Below, piece by piece: positions 46,685 through 59,800 of a DNA stretch of 64,000 nt (position 1 is the stretch's first letter; each line of letters begins with the position of its first letter). The notes under the pieces are model-generated. The model searched no databases and was not told where the DNA came from. It was given only the letters and a program-made list of their open reading frames with translations. The stretch comes from Blastomussa wellsi (lineage: Eukaryota; Cnidaria; Anthozoa; Scleractinia; Plerogyridae). The DNA lies in NCBI GenBank assembly GCA_947652115.1, contig OX393561.1, positions 35,133,031-35,197,030 on the forward strand, in the 5' to 3' direction. Made by a program: the position numbers and the translations under genes.

Positions 46685-47770
46685 AGCCCACTCAAGTGAA
46701 CTTTCTATTTTGCAACAACCGTGAGGCTTAATTTCCACATTCGAAGCACCAGTACTGTCAGTTGCGTACCAAAAACAAACATTTAGCAATCAGCCGGCGG
46801 AGTCAATCATTCCCGGATGTAGGGCGGGAAAAGGACGCGTCGATCAGGCATCGACCATATTGTATTTCTGATATTCAGTAGTTACCTGGGTCACTGGGGC
46901 TAATCTACTTTTCTCATTCCGTTCACGTGACTTGTTTAGGAAAACCTTTGCGCAAAATACACAACTGCAGTTCGATCTCGCAGTTCTTTTTCCAGAAAAC
47001 ACATCTAGGAGACAAATTATAAAAAATTTAAGCATCTCCCCTCGGTCTTGGCACTTGGCACCCTTAGTTTCTGATTGTCGAAAGACCTGTTTTTAGAACT
47101 TTTCATCAACAGTATTCATCTCCGCAATCTAGGGTGGTCTTGGTCTGTCCCTATTTCTATCGCTCGTCCGGTATTTACCCTGTAGCATTTCCTGTTAGCG
47201 GATTCGAAGATCTTTTAAATAAGTTGTGGGTCTTTCCGGCTTTTACTGCCCTGAGTTATCGCGACAGGCGCCAATGTCAGCGAATGTATAAAAACAGAAG
47301 CTGTATTTGAATAGCTGAAAACTTTGGTTTGAAAAAATATTGAGCTTGGCATTTATTTTTATGGTATACATTTGTTGTATGACCTTAAAAAGGGAAACAA
47401 GCCCTTCAAAAACAGCTTGGTAACAAAAACAAAACATGGGTACGCTACTGTAAATAGCGGCTTTCCATTTAAGTAGTAGTAACTTATAGTACTTGTTCGC
47501 AGTACTGTGCTTACATGCTTACTTTTGTTTTATTCGCGCTGTTTATTAGCTTATTTGCTAAGTATTACTAAGTGAAGTCCAGGAGAGGAGGTTACTGCAC
47601 GAGCGCGCTCACCATCTGCATCTCTGCATTTCACTGTTTTAGTGGACTTTCTAACAACAGTTTATTGACTTTTAGGGAATCATTTGACCATCCACAAATA
47701 CCCTGCGGCAGGGCATATGAACAGAGAATCTCAGCCCAGTTCAGAAGCCCCGCCTATGCCCCCCCCCCCC

Positions 47771-48015
47771 TTAAATAAAGTTTTACTACTACTACTACTA
47801 ACTTAAAAACGTGGATATTACTCAGACTTTTGAACTTCACAATGGATTTTTTGGCGCAGAGACTACTTTACGCATGTATTTTACATATAAATAGAGGATA
47901 ATGTCACTATTTTAAATAACAAAAATAGAAATACAGTTGAAAATCCGAACAGAACTATACTATACTATATAATATACACTTTCTTTTTAAAATCGTTGTT
48001 CATGCAACAAAAAAG
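47771..48015. repeat. 245-bp direct repeat, copy 1
   Basis: Begins TTAAATAAAGTTTTACTACT and ends CAACAAAAAAG. The copy at 49065-49309 is the same length and nearly identical. Confidence 0.85.
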
Positions 48016-49064
48016 CTTATAAACATATTTTTCTTCTCAGTAACTGGGGCGAGTAACTGATGAGAGAGAAAGCTAAATTTTACCTAGTGGGTGTAAAACG
48101 GGTGTATATTTTCAAGGTCAGATTTGAAAACGGGTATGGATTATTGAGGCCAGGTCTAGCTAGGTCTGAAAATGGGTGTCGAAGATGGCATGTATTGCCA
48201 AGAAGGCTCTTGGCATTGCTCTGAAATAGGGTCTGGATTTGGCGATCCGGGCGGCACACCCCCACCAAATATTACAAGGAGTCCCCCCCGGGTGTTGTTC
48301 TCGTTACAGTCCTGAAATCAAATCTTTGTTCACGCGTCTTCTAGAATCGAATGTCCAAGTGAATGTCCTGACCTGCATTCTGTCATCCTGTTATTACTTA
48401 AATGTGTTTTGTTCATTTGCAAAAATATTTAATTCACACTTTCCTTACATTGGCCCTAAAATGCCCAATGAGATTGATTGGTCAAGTCAGAATTTTACTA
48501 ATTGATAGTTTGAATTCTCCTCATGCACATAACATTAGAAATCCCAAACATTTTCCCAATTTTGATGCATTGTCCTTGTTAAAGCCCTGTGATAATAAGG
48601 AGGAAAAATGCTTTCGCTAGGTCAATTGTCATAATCAAATTTTAAGCAAAAAAACATCCAATGTGGCGCTGGAGCATTTTCGTATGTTTTTCTCATAAAT
48701 TTCTCGTTATTTTGTTATTAAAGAACAAGATACCTTACGTTCCAAAGGCTGCTACGCTCCAAGACCCTCCAAACAGGCGACGACAGCGGTAGCTTCACTT
48801 CTAATTATAACCAGATTCCCAAATGGCCATAACGAGGACTGGCCGCTTACAAGAGGTATCGGAAAGAGATCTTCGCCTGTATTTCCATTCCACCCCACCC
48901 CCCCCCCCCCCCCAAAAAAAAAAATAAATAAATAAATAAATAAAAAATTGTGAAACGTTGGAAGATAACGTTGTCTGATACCGTATTTCGCTCGATTTGA
49001 AAGCAACATGATACGACAACAAGCAGCCAAAAGCGAACTTAGCTTAACTGATGATTCTCCGTGT

Positions 49065-49309
49065 TTAAATAAAGTTTTACTACAACTACTACTAACTTAA
49101 AAACGTGGATATTACTCAGACTTTTGAACTTCACAATGGATTTTTTGGCCCAGAGACTACTTTACGCATGTATTTTACATATAAATAGAGGATAATGTCA
49201 CTATTTTAAAACAATAAAATAGAAATACAGTTGAAAATCCGAACAGAACTATACTATACTATATAATATACACTTTCTTTTTAAAATCGTTGTTCATACA
49301 ACAAAAAAG
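49065..49309. repeat. 245-bp direct repeat, copy 2
   Basis: Near-identical to 47771-48015, with a handful of substitutions such as GGCGCAG to GGCCCAG. The two copies flank about 1.05 kb. They lack TG...CA ends and a flanking duplication, so an LTR pair is not supported. Confidence 0.85.
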
Positions 49310-51789
49310 TGGACCTCCGCAGCTTGTTGAGGGGGGCAGGGGAGGGGATGCGAGCGCATCCATCGCATGTTTCTAATAAACCCCCCAAGCGGAAACGCTA
49401 GAATACAAAAACTAATAGCAAAACATATATTCGAATGCTTTGAAAAAAGGAAACTGAAACACGGCAAGAAGTAAATACCCTAGGACTTAATTAATTAATA
49501 ACTTATTAGACATATATATATTTTTGGTGTTTGTAAGTTTTAGCTATTTGGAAATCATAGTCGATATGCTACTTATTGTATAAGACTCCAAATAAACATG
49601 TCTTCCTGTCTGTCTGTCGCACTCCCCCCTCCCTCACATTCCCCCCCCCCCCCTTCCTACGGGCCTGTATTATCGCGACTTCGTTTTTTTTTTCAAAGGG
49701 GTGGCTGCAAGCTGTGGGTCACGTGACTCGGGGAGCAGGAAGGCAGCAGATGGCTATTGAGATGGAAGACTGGATAAAGTCGGCGTTCTTTGATATTTTT
49801 CATTAGGGGATGCTTTAGTTACCTTAATTTTATAACTACGCACGAAACATGGTGCAAAAATAAACATGTTAAAGTGCACTTTGCTCACTTGCTAAAATGG
49901 CTTCTTTAAGTTGTGATCTATTTTAGATTCCTCTTTTAGTCAATAAGCGAAAATTAAGCTGCTTAACTGATGTGAACACTCCCCGTTGATCAAGGGAGTG
50001 TTGCTGACGATATAAATCAACAATATTGTCGTAATAATTCAAATTGTTCCACAATTAATATGTTCTTGCGAAACAAGAATTATAAGATTACAGCTTCAGC
50101 ACAGCTTAGCGAAATTGGAAATGGCGCATTAAAAAAAATTGTATAATTTATTACCATCAAAACCCAAGAAGCGACTTTTGCTCTTTTCTCACGAATGAAC
50201 TGATATAGAACTGATCTGATAGTATAACTCATAGAGAAGACAGGAAGACTGAAATTCAATAACTTTCTAATTTGAGACAAAACTCAGATCATTGTTGTCT
50301 TAATTTAGTTCTTTGCATTTTTAACATGAACAAATGAGGTTTTAGTCCCTGGGGGTATCAAACTGAACAATGCTTAATTTGGGGCACGATCTTATATATC
50401 GCGCATAAAACCGCAACGATGTCTGCTGGTTTCAATAAAACTCCGTATTTTTTTATCATCTATACCCGTGATCGCTTCATGTAGAGCCATTCAGTATGTC
50501 CAATTGACATTTCATCTCAACAGAGAGTGTAAATTTTGTCAACGACAAGTAGTTATTTAAGTCGGCGTCAAAACAACCAAGCTGATAAAAACGAAAAACA
50601 AAAGGGTAATGCCGTCCTCAGCACATTTTGTCTGTTTAGAAAAATATTATTAATTTATGTTAATATGTTAATTTGAAACATGAGTGATGAAGATCTTCAA
50701 TCATTAAAAAGGAAAACTGTCTGGTAAAGCGCCGTTTCGTCTAATAAAATAACAGCAAAGTGTTTAAAGCCGCTGTTGCCGTGCATTAAATTGTCTTAGT
50801 TTTTCTCCTGTTTCCTCGGGGTTAATGGATCTTTTCGTAACTAAAGCGAAAACAACGACAAATAGCTTCTTCTCCGGGGGAGACTGGCAGGGGTGAGTAT
50901 GGACAGTTTGATTCAATCATTTTAGTTTATATATTTTTTCCCATATGTTTTCTCTAGTGCTGTCTTTGCTGTTTTCCAAAAGGTGCTAGTTAACTGATGT
51001 ATGTATAATAAATATCAGTTAATCATGGATCTGAAAAATGCACCATACGGACCATTAGCTACCATCTGTTGTGGGTGTTACTAAAAGAAGGAATGGGGAA
51101 TTGGAAAGGAGAATGGAAGATGGGAATGAGGAATGGTGAATGGAAGTAGAAATGGGGATGATGGGAAATGAGTCGAGATACAAACTTCGAAAGTCTTTAT
51201 TTGTTTTCATCCAAGAAAATTGCTTTGCTGCTTAAAATGAAAAGGGACTGATACATCAAAGTGGGCGGGTTTCAAGTAGCTTTGAAACAACAATTAGTCT
51301 CCCTCAATGGCGCAGTTTACCGAAGCCATGATTTTTGATACCTTTTTCCTTTGTAATGTGACTGGACAATTGTCAGCCCAAAAGTAAAACGAAAACCACT
51401 TTTTAATAGCGACTTTTAGCTGGCTTTAGGTTATGATATTTCGCTTGCGTGACAGCTCTCCGTTACTTGACACATCGAGCTGTTGTGGGAAGTTGGCAGG
51501 ATTTCACGATTTAATAATTCTTCATTCTTCATTACAGTTGACCGGGCCAGCTTTTTACTTCATCTTTTTTAATTTCCCATTTTCAGTTTTCCCATTTCAA
51601 TTTCCCATTCCCCATTCCCCATTTCAACAACATGCATCTGTTGCCTGTCTATCGAGATCATTAACAAATAAGCACTCAGAAAAAATGGGCAAGAATTTTT
51701 ACACCTGCTGGGCTAAAACCAGTATAAAACGGATGGCGAAGTTGCCCCATGCGTTCTGACTGAAGGCACAACTTACCGCGTTCATCAAG

Positions 51790-52449
51790 ATGTTTAATCT
51801 ACTTTCCTTGGTTTGGCTAACGTATATTCTCTTGGAAGTGGAATCCGCTCCGAATTTCAAGAGAGAAGGTACGTGCCCTTCCAGTTGGGTCAGCTTTTAT
51901 CAGTTTCTTTCGTTGATATTCTAAGTACTGTGAAAAGTCCACCCTTTAGTACTTCTATGAATTTGTGAATAATTTTCACGTCTTTACTGGGTGATTTGTG
52001 GGGAAAATTCGCTGGACAGTAGTATTTTTTATTTGCTTCGCTATGTTCAATAATATTTTAGGCCTCACATGTTGCTTAAATTTCAAATGAGTTAATCATA
52101 AGCTTATGCCGTAAAATTTCGCGGAAAGAATTACCCTGCAAAAGAAAGAAGTAATCGTTGGCAAATTTAAGTGTCCCGAGGTTTAGAATGGCTGAAAAAT
52201 TGCTATCATTGCACGGCAGTTATCCTACCAGTGTGCCCTTACATACTTTGGGAACTTTACAATATATTAATTGTTAAGCAATTTTGTTTGCTTGTTAATA
52301 AATCAGATCTGAGGCTTGAGCGACAGATTTCAGACTGCCATGATTGGAAGCCAAGAGAATGTCAGCAGCTGGGGGTGAGAGCTTGTGGAACGTTCGCCGT
52401 CCAGAGAGATTGTCCAAGAACCTGTCAGTTATGCGAATTTTCCGCCTAA
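51790..52449 (+). CDS. Small secreted ShKT-domain peptide
   Basis: Two exons, 51790-51868 and 52307-52449, encode 73 residues. Exon 1 codes a hydrophobic signal peptide of about 20 residues. Exon 2 codes a short basic/acidic spacer and one ShKT-type domain that runs to the C-terminus. Its six cysteines are spaced C-x7-C-x7-C-x8-C-x3-C-x2-C. ShKT domains occur both in cnidarian channel-blocking toxins and as modules of ordinary secreted enzymes and developmental proteins. There is no Tyr in the domain, hence no Lys-Tyr pair of the kind used for potassium-channel block, so toxin activity cannot be assumed. AATAAA at 52496 follows the stop by 47 bp. The splice phases agree. A nematocyst, mucus or immune role are all possible. 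Confidence 0.75.
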
Positions 52450-53067
52450 ACGTGCAGTTCTCAACAGTTTAACAATGCGACATCAAAATTGTAGCAATAA
52501 AACGTTTGAACTGTAAATGTTTTCATCTTTATTGACATTATAAGGCTGCATTTGGCTAGAAAGGACCCGCTTAGAGCTATTGTTCCGTGGGGCAATTGAT
52601 CGAGAACAAATTCAAGGTACCCTCTCATCTCCCAAAATGAGTTCATCGGCCTATGAGACGTGCGCGCAGGGAATCATAGTATAGTTTTGTGCATCTCATG
52701 CACAATATGTTCTGACATGGGGCCATGCATCCTAAAGAATATCAAAAAGGACACTTGTTGCATCTGTGTACAGTTGACAAACTGCAAAACATCGAGATTT
52801 TCCTGAGCTTCTCAAACGCTTTTAAACATATTTCCTATGCTGAAATGTTAAAAGAAAAACGTACAGTGCAGAGGGTTCGTGTCAAGTCGCCAGCTTGTAA
52901 ATCGTCTAGATCTCTCTGAACAGCCTTAATACCCCCTCCCTACTCCTGTCTAAGCTCTGTTCTGATTAAAAACATGCACGACAACACGGTTTTAGTTGCT
53001 ACTAGCAAGCATCAGTGTTTAAGACAGCATTGACTGATTTGTATCAGTGGATGTTTTCTTGGTATAG

Positions 53068-53310
53068 GTGAATCAGGACTGTCCCCAAGGGTCACCACCT
53101 TATCGTGGTGGGACGGTTTGCGTGTCTCAATGACCCCTAGAGCTATGTCGGCTGAAGTCTTGTACTTCTGGTAGGGCCACCCATGCCGAACAGGTCGAAG
53201 GGTAGAGACCAGACGAAGAGTGACCCGCCAGTCCTCCAGGTTGGGGGTTGGGCTGGGGGTTGATAACCCACTCCTGTAAAACAACCATTATTACAGAAAC
53301 GGAAGACATT
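53068..53310. repeat. Dispersed repeat, possible LINE 5' fragment
   Basis: GTCACCACCTTATCGTGGTGG, GGTAGGGCCACCCATGCCGA and CCTCCAGGTTGGGGG look like the conserved non-coding leader of a retroelement. No reverse transcriptase frame follows. The class is uncertain, and this rests on recognising its style rather than on a second copy in the window. Confidence 0.35.
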
Positions 53311-55840
53311 CAAATCTTTACTAACACCGGTGACGCGGCGAGGGCTCTTAGTAGCAGCATGACGTCTTTGGGCCAAGGTGAATCAGGAAGAGGAAAGAAA
53401 TTAGAAAACAAAATTCCCCTAAAAGACAATTTGGCTACTTTCTTTGAAAGTGTGCGACACGGCATTCGCTAACTCTGTCATGGGCCATAAGCGTGGGTGT
53501 GGGGGGGGGGGGGGGGGGGCAGCTAAAGTGCTAAAAAATAGATCCTTGTTCACACTGTCCAGACTTTTCTTGTCCAAGTTGTGGTCGCGTACATCAACAG
53601 GACTTGCCCAAAGCATTAATTCAGTAATGTGTTCAAGTAAAGTGGTTCTTCCTCTCATTTTTTCCGCTCAGGAAAAAAATAAAAATAGGAGTGCACGCGA
53701 AAAAACATTTATGATCACTAAATGGCAGTACTCCATGTAAAAAGCTTGACGAAACAATCGGTTTTATTTAATTGTGTTCAGATACAGTCGGATCAATTCA
53801 TTAACAATTTGAAGGTTTGAGATGAGGTCCGCAAGAGTCGAAGAATCTTTATTTGAATTCAAAATTATTTATCTTTCGATACTTCTTGGACTTGCCACTG
53901 AGCAAACCAAAGTGATACTGAAGCCAAGCTTGTAAAACTGTTTACGTTAATCTGGACACGATAATTGTCATAACGTCGACTGAAAAAATTGTCCTCTCAG
54001 CTGCGAGGAGTGTACCTCATCTGTACGGAAGTCATTCCGTAAGAGCAAGTAACTACAAGTGGTTGCAATTATTAACTCCCTGTAAAATGAAAAGGCTATC
54101 TTGGACAAGAGCTGTAAACAATCCCGGTTTTCCTACTTCCCACAACAAAAAAATTATCCACCGATGTAACTTTGATGATGCTTTACTAGTTTAAAACCAC
54201 ACGCGAAGCGATCGTGGCGTATATGGACCTCTCTGTAATTACCTGTCTTTCTAGAGCTGCTGTGGATCAAAGCTACATTGTAGCAAATAAAAACGGACGT
54301 AAAATAAAATCACTGGGGTTTTCAGTTTATATCTGCAGTGACCCTGCAATTTTGAGGGAGTTTTGAAACTGATTTCACAATAATTCCTCGGATGTTGAAT
54401 ATTTCTAGTATTTTGCGTGTAAAGCTAAAAATTTCAAGGTTTAGACCCAAGAATAAAAATTTAAATTAAATCATCAAAAGTACGTCCTGATTTTGATTTC
54501 GACTCATTCATTCATAAAGTTTTTTAGAAACTGAAGTATTCCATGTGTTAAGAATCAACAAAATTACCCTTTTAAAATGAAACTCAACTGAATCATTACA
54601 AGGGATCAGATCATGACCTTACCTGAAAAGTTATGAGCAGAGAAGATGAAAGAAGAAAGAAACTACCAGCGTTCGTGGAAGCGCAGAGTTTTATACCCGA
54701 TAGCATGTAACGCTTTCTTTTTCAGCTCGCAATCAACTCTAAAGCTGTACAAGTAGTACAACCAAATGCACTGCTCAAAACTAAGAACATCGTGACCAGC
54801 GAGCTTCCAGTGGATCACGAAAAAACTTCTTTCCTAGCGCACGCACACTTGAAAAGCGATAAAATAACAAGCCTGCTAAAGCGGGCATTAGGTTTGTGCA
54901 ATCCATGCGCGCAGCTAGAGTCAAGCTCGTTTCCGGTAGCGCTCCGTTGTTTTGAAACGGGAGGACGTCTTTTAGATTTGTTTACCGCTTTTATCCGGCA
55001 CAAGCTATGTGGACTGTTTGGATCCATTGTGAGCCTACGGAAAAATTATTTTCGTAGACTGCGAGCAGACCCTCTTTTGCTCTAAAGTCAATGGGAACGA
55101 ATGCGAAAATAGTGATAAGGTGCGATCAGGATACGAGGCCGAACGGGATTAATGTAAAAATAATGAAAGAGCTAAAGCCGTATATTATTCTTCTTAAAAC
55201 GTTGACAAACAGCCCACTCGGGTTCTCTTTAGAAACACGCTTGAAAACGTGTGTGTGGAGATGTCTCGCGCTGTCGTTACATTTGTTGACACTTAGCCTT
55301 CGAAGAAGGCGTGTTCTAGCAAGTGTGTGTCTGTATGATCACCTACTTGAAATGTAGTGAAATGTTGATGTCTAATTTTTGGCTCTGTAAAAGACCAGTT
55401 CACATAAAATTTGCCAGACGGAATGTTGCTAAATTACCGTAGCGTTCCGAGGGTAACGACTCCCCGAAAGGAACGGGCCAGAGATAGCTTTTGGCTGTTT
55501 TCCAAACGCCTATTTATTCAAACATCACTGTCGGGTTGTTTTGGTTCCTCCGCTCCGCGAACGAGGATTGACGAGGTGACAGTTTTTGGCGGGGCCGCGT
55601 CCCTAGATGAAACTTCGTCGTGTATTCACTCATCATTCCTCACGGTGCTGCACTCAGCTTCTCGTGCCTATCAGCTCAAGACCTTCTTTCAAGAAATCTA
55701 GACTAAATAGGTATATAGCACGTTTGACAATATCTCAAACACACTCTCAAACAACAACAACAACATCAAGAAAGGAAGTGCTTGACAATGAAAATTTATT
55801 TGGGTGCAACGGATTTGCTTGTATCAAATGTGGTGCGTGT
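53310..55840. other. Intergenic, no gene recognised
   Basis: Contains a poly-G tract near 53500-53519 and AT-rich sequence. The frame at 54792-55085 is uninterrupted but carries no known motif; repeat origin is as likely as coding. Confidence 0.4.
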
Positions 55841-55841
55841 C

Positions 55842-55913
55842 CAACCTCGTTCCCAGGGCTTTTTCCTTCTTCATGGCGCCACGAGGAAGGAAAAAGCACT
55901 GGGAACGAGATTG
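55842..55913. mobile_element. 72-bp MITE with 9-bp target duplication
   Basis: GTGCGTGTC at 55833-55841 is repeated exactly at 55914-55922. The element is almost entirely two arms, CAACCTCGTTCCCAG and, in reverse, CAATCTCGTTCCCAG, extending through GCTTTTTCCTTC. A 9-bp duplication suggests a Mutator-like mobiliser (inference). Confidence 0.85.
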
Positions 55914-56845
55914 GTGCGTGTCAAACATCTGGAAATGAAGAAGCAACCACGGCGACACGATCTGTATTGTATTCAGATTTCCAACCATGACAAAAAAGAT
56001 ATACATTAAACAATTATTATAATGACAATACCTAGATGCACTTCATTGCGATTTATATAAAGCACAGAATATACAGCTATTTGCCTATTATTATCTTTTC
56101 TTCCTCCCTCACGCGTTCTCGTACAACAACGTTGCGTGACGACCCAAAGAATGACTTGGAAGTGAGAATATACATGTAGCTTTTGATGGCCCTGTTGTTC
56201 AAAGCTGATTAACACTAAAGTGGGATTCGAAGTTAACCAAGACTTGTTTCTCTTGTTTACCGACTCTTTATGCATTTTTTAAGTTTAAACAAGTGTAATG
56301 AAGGAGGAAAACAAATCCCTCCAAACTGACAACTTGTAAAGCTGGCTTAGAACGTGTGGACGCTTTTTCTGGATTAGCGTAACCGTGCTCTGAACAACCT
56401 GGCCTTCGTTTATTAGCTTCGTTTTGTTTTTGCCTAACATATCACGGTTAACTCGCTGGTGTTGGTCCCTATAAGCCGTTCACCTCTCTAAGACGGACAA
56501 TTGGTACCAGTGACTATTTTAAAGAGAGTTGACTTTAAACTTACCAAGAACATTTATATTTACCAATTTACATTCTTTTATCATTAAACTACGGAATAAC
56601 CAGCATATTATGTCGAATGCAGCTTAGAGTGAACGATGTATATATACTTAATCGCGGACCTATTTTGTATCAAAAAGTTTATTAATAAAAAATATCTTAC
56701 TGTAAAATAATCTTAATAAACATATAATGACATGTACACCTTCGGTTTTAGTTTCTTCCTGTCAGATTTGCGTCAGCGTACCTAAACTCAGCGGCTGGAA
56801 AACAAATAAGCTCTAATTAACATTCCTAATAACTTAACACATTCT

Positions 56846-59800
56846 TTATAGCGCTGTATCGGCTCCAGAGGTTAATATTTTCTCCAAAGTAGCGGCATCA
56901 GGACTTTTCGGTATCGTTCCGTTTTCTGTCGTCACTTTGGTTTCGTCTTTTCTCTCCTCTTGTCCTGATGTTTGGTCTTCTTTCTTGGAGGCAGCAGCAG
57001 CAGCGGCAGCAGCAGAACTAAAACAAGAACAGAATCCCGGTGTGACCAGGAAAAGCCACCAAACCAAAACGAAACAAGACAAAAGGAAACCAGACGAAAC
57101 GAATCGAAGCGAAGCGAAAACGAAAACGAAACGAAAGAGATTAGCAATGCTAATCTGCATCCTTCCTTCCTCTCCTCTCCCCGAAATAAATGAAAAGCCC
57201 CACCCTGGGCTCATAGAGCGTTGTCACATGACGCCAATGCGGCTATATAACCAATCCTGCGGGAATTGAACTCGATTTTTATGCAAAGGTGAGTAGTTTG
57301 TTTCAGTAATCCAACATCACGGAAAACGTTCTACAAGACCGACTTACTATGTTATTTGATTTGCTGTGGTTTTACGTTGCGCGACCTAAGACATATACAG
57401 GACTACGAGCATCTGACACGCCATGTTTTCTCAAGTGCAAGCGAAATTGTTTGGCTGGCATTTATAATTAAAAAAAGAGCAACAGAAGGGTCGCAACCTA
57501 TCTCTCGGAAGGAATCGCGTCATTGGTTCTTAAAACAAAATGTAACGGGTCTTAACAATGCCCCTAGTCCTTCGAAACAATAGAGGTAGTATTAAAGGAG
57601 ACAAACAAAAATAAAGGTTCCAGAGAGGTACTGGCTTACTGCAACAGTTACTTACGTCTTCGAGTTTTGATCCTCCGACACCTCTGGGATGGGTCTCCCT
57701 GCACTACTCGCACTTCGCTCTTTCTTTATCCTTCGGGTAGCATCTTCATCACCGACTTTTGGCATTTCCCAGCTTAACGTTCTTGACAGCATGCTGGAGG
57801 GTGCCTGGCCAGGTGACCAGGGTTTTGGCAAAGTTGCAGACCGCAACGAAGGCGCCATCTTTTCTGTTGCAGATGTGCTTCGTTGCACCTTCATCGACAT
57901 GGATCGACCACCTGGTCTGAGTGCTTCTTTACCAGAATCTTGCTTTACCCACAAGTCGTCTTTTGATACAGCTGTTTCACTGTCGTTTTTCTTCTCTTTG
58001 ACCTGCGTCTCTCCGTTGGTTACTTTCCCATCCACATTCTCTATGCTTTCAACTTCTTTGCTAAGCCTTACTGCAGTGTCAGAACCAACAGGTTCTAAGT
58101 GATGTTTCACTTCTTCTTTTGATTCCTCCAATTCTTTGCTAGGCTTCTCATCTTTCTCGTTCGTTTGAGTTTCTTCTTTTTTGTTTTCATCCTCCTCTTT
58201 CTTTCCTTCTTCAACTGAAAGTTTCGCTGCGGGTTTCACTTTATCTTCCACAGCTTCTGTTTTCTCTTCCTCCTTGGGTTCTACCTCTTTTTTCCCGTCT
58301 GGTTCGTCGTCTTTCTTTTCCACCGGTTTTCTCTCCTTTTTATCTGCCGGTTTATCCTCCACTTCCGGTTTTTCTTCTTTCGTCACCTCCGGTTCAACTT
58401 CTTTCTCGACTTCCGGCTTCTCCTCTTTTTTCACTTCCGGTTTCTCCTCTCGTTTCTTTTCCGGTTTTTCGTCTTTCTTAACTTCAAGTTTCTCCTCTCT
58501 TTTCTCTTCTTTCTTTTCTTCTTTTGACTCTTTCCTCTTATCAGGTCGTGGAGCAGGTTTTGGTGGAGTACCAGACGGCAACCTGGGCCTCTTAAATGAC
58601 GACGGTTTCACGAGACCTTCCTTGGCGACTTCCACATCAGTCTCTTTAGTTTCAGAGGACACCTTCACTGGCTCGGCTGGCTTGCTGTCAGGTGGCTTGT
58701 CAGCGGGTTTGTTCTGTTAAAATGTTCAACAATGTCAATAGAGAATACTGTGACTATAAACACCCAAGTCAATTGCAGGAGAGTTCATCAACAACTAAAT
58801 AAATAAACAAACAAACAAACAAACAAACAAATAAAGTAATAAATAATAACGATATTAAAAAATAACAACAAGCCTCATCATGCAGCCCTAGGTCATTTTC
58901 ATGCAGGTTTTCTATCCACGTCGAACTAGAACTTGAAATGCAGATTTATTTCGGATGCGCTTAATTTCGAAGGGGTTTGTTAACGAATGGAATTTTGCGC
59001 TTCAAATGTGTCTGGGATTATATTTGAATCGCCAAACGCTCTAAGCATAACTTTATTATAAACAGTGATGCAACAAATCAGAAAGCAGGCACGGACTATC
59101 GGTGTACAAAATACCCATGCTGTTTATTACTGAATAGACTGAAACCATCTAAAAACTGTCGCTAACTACTCACCCTTCCTAAACTAGCCGCCCTCTCCTG
59201 CCTCATCTTCATTTCAGCCAAAAGTCCTCCCCCGGCTGCCCCACCTATCCCAATCCCAAATTTGGGTGGTCCGCGTTGTTTAGCAGGCTCCTCTGGGGTG
59301 GAAGGCTTCGCGAGGGTCTTGTCACCTGTGGACGCCCTATCACGTGGTTGGGCAGCCAGTGGGCGAGGCACCAACTCTGTGGCTACCCTGTCCCGCGGAA
59401 GACCGAATGGCTTCACGCCCAGTATGGGTGGTGGTTTACCTCCCGATGGAGCCCTCTCTCGTTTAGTCTGCGATGGAACTCTTTCTTTAGAGACGGCTTC
59501 GCTTTCTTCAGGAGTTCTCCTTTCTATCGTCACTGCAGGTATCTTTTCGGAGGGTGTGCTTTGTTTGGGTTGTTCTTTCTTCTCGGAGGGTGCCTTCTGT
59601 ATAGACATTGCTGGTTCTTTCTCGGGGGCCTTCTTTTCTATGGTCACTTGAGGTTTCTTCTCAGAAGGCACCCTTTCTTTTGTCACCTCTGGTTTCTTTT
59701 CGGAAGGTACCCTTTCTTTGGTTACTTCTGGTTTCTTCTCAGAAGGCACCCTTTCTTTTGCCACTTCTGGTTTCTTTTCGGAAGGTACCCTTTCTTTGGA

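Larger units (their letters stand above)
46900..51700. other. Gene-poor intergenic region
   Basis: No gene is supported. It holds the 245-bp direct repeat pair, poly-C/poly-A and TAAA microsatellites near 48896-48943 and pyrimidine tracts near 49620-49660. GGGAATGG-rich sequence at 51090-51175 is mirrored by CCCATTCCCC-rich sequence at 51575-51630. Confidence 0.5.

Noticed and set aside
47771..49309. LTR retrotransposon
   Set aside because: The direct repeats have no TG...CA ends, no primer-binding site, no polypurine tract, no coding region and no flanking duplication.
56937..57269. Plus-strand gene with poly-Ala and Lys/Arg-rich frame
   Set aside because: It is the antisense of the Ala-rich final exon of the CPI-motif gene and its 5' flank; composition alone produces the frame.
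58181..58720. Plus-strand Ser/Phe-rich protein
   Set aside because: It is a shadow of the KE-rich minus-strand exon; the Ser/Phe bias is what GAA/AAG codons give in antisense.
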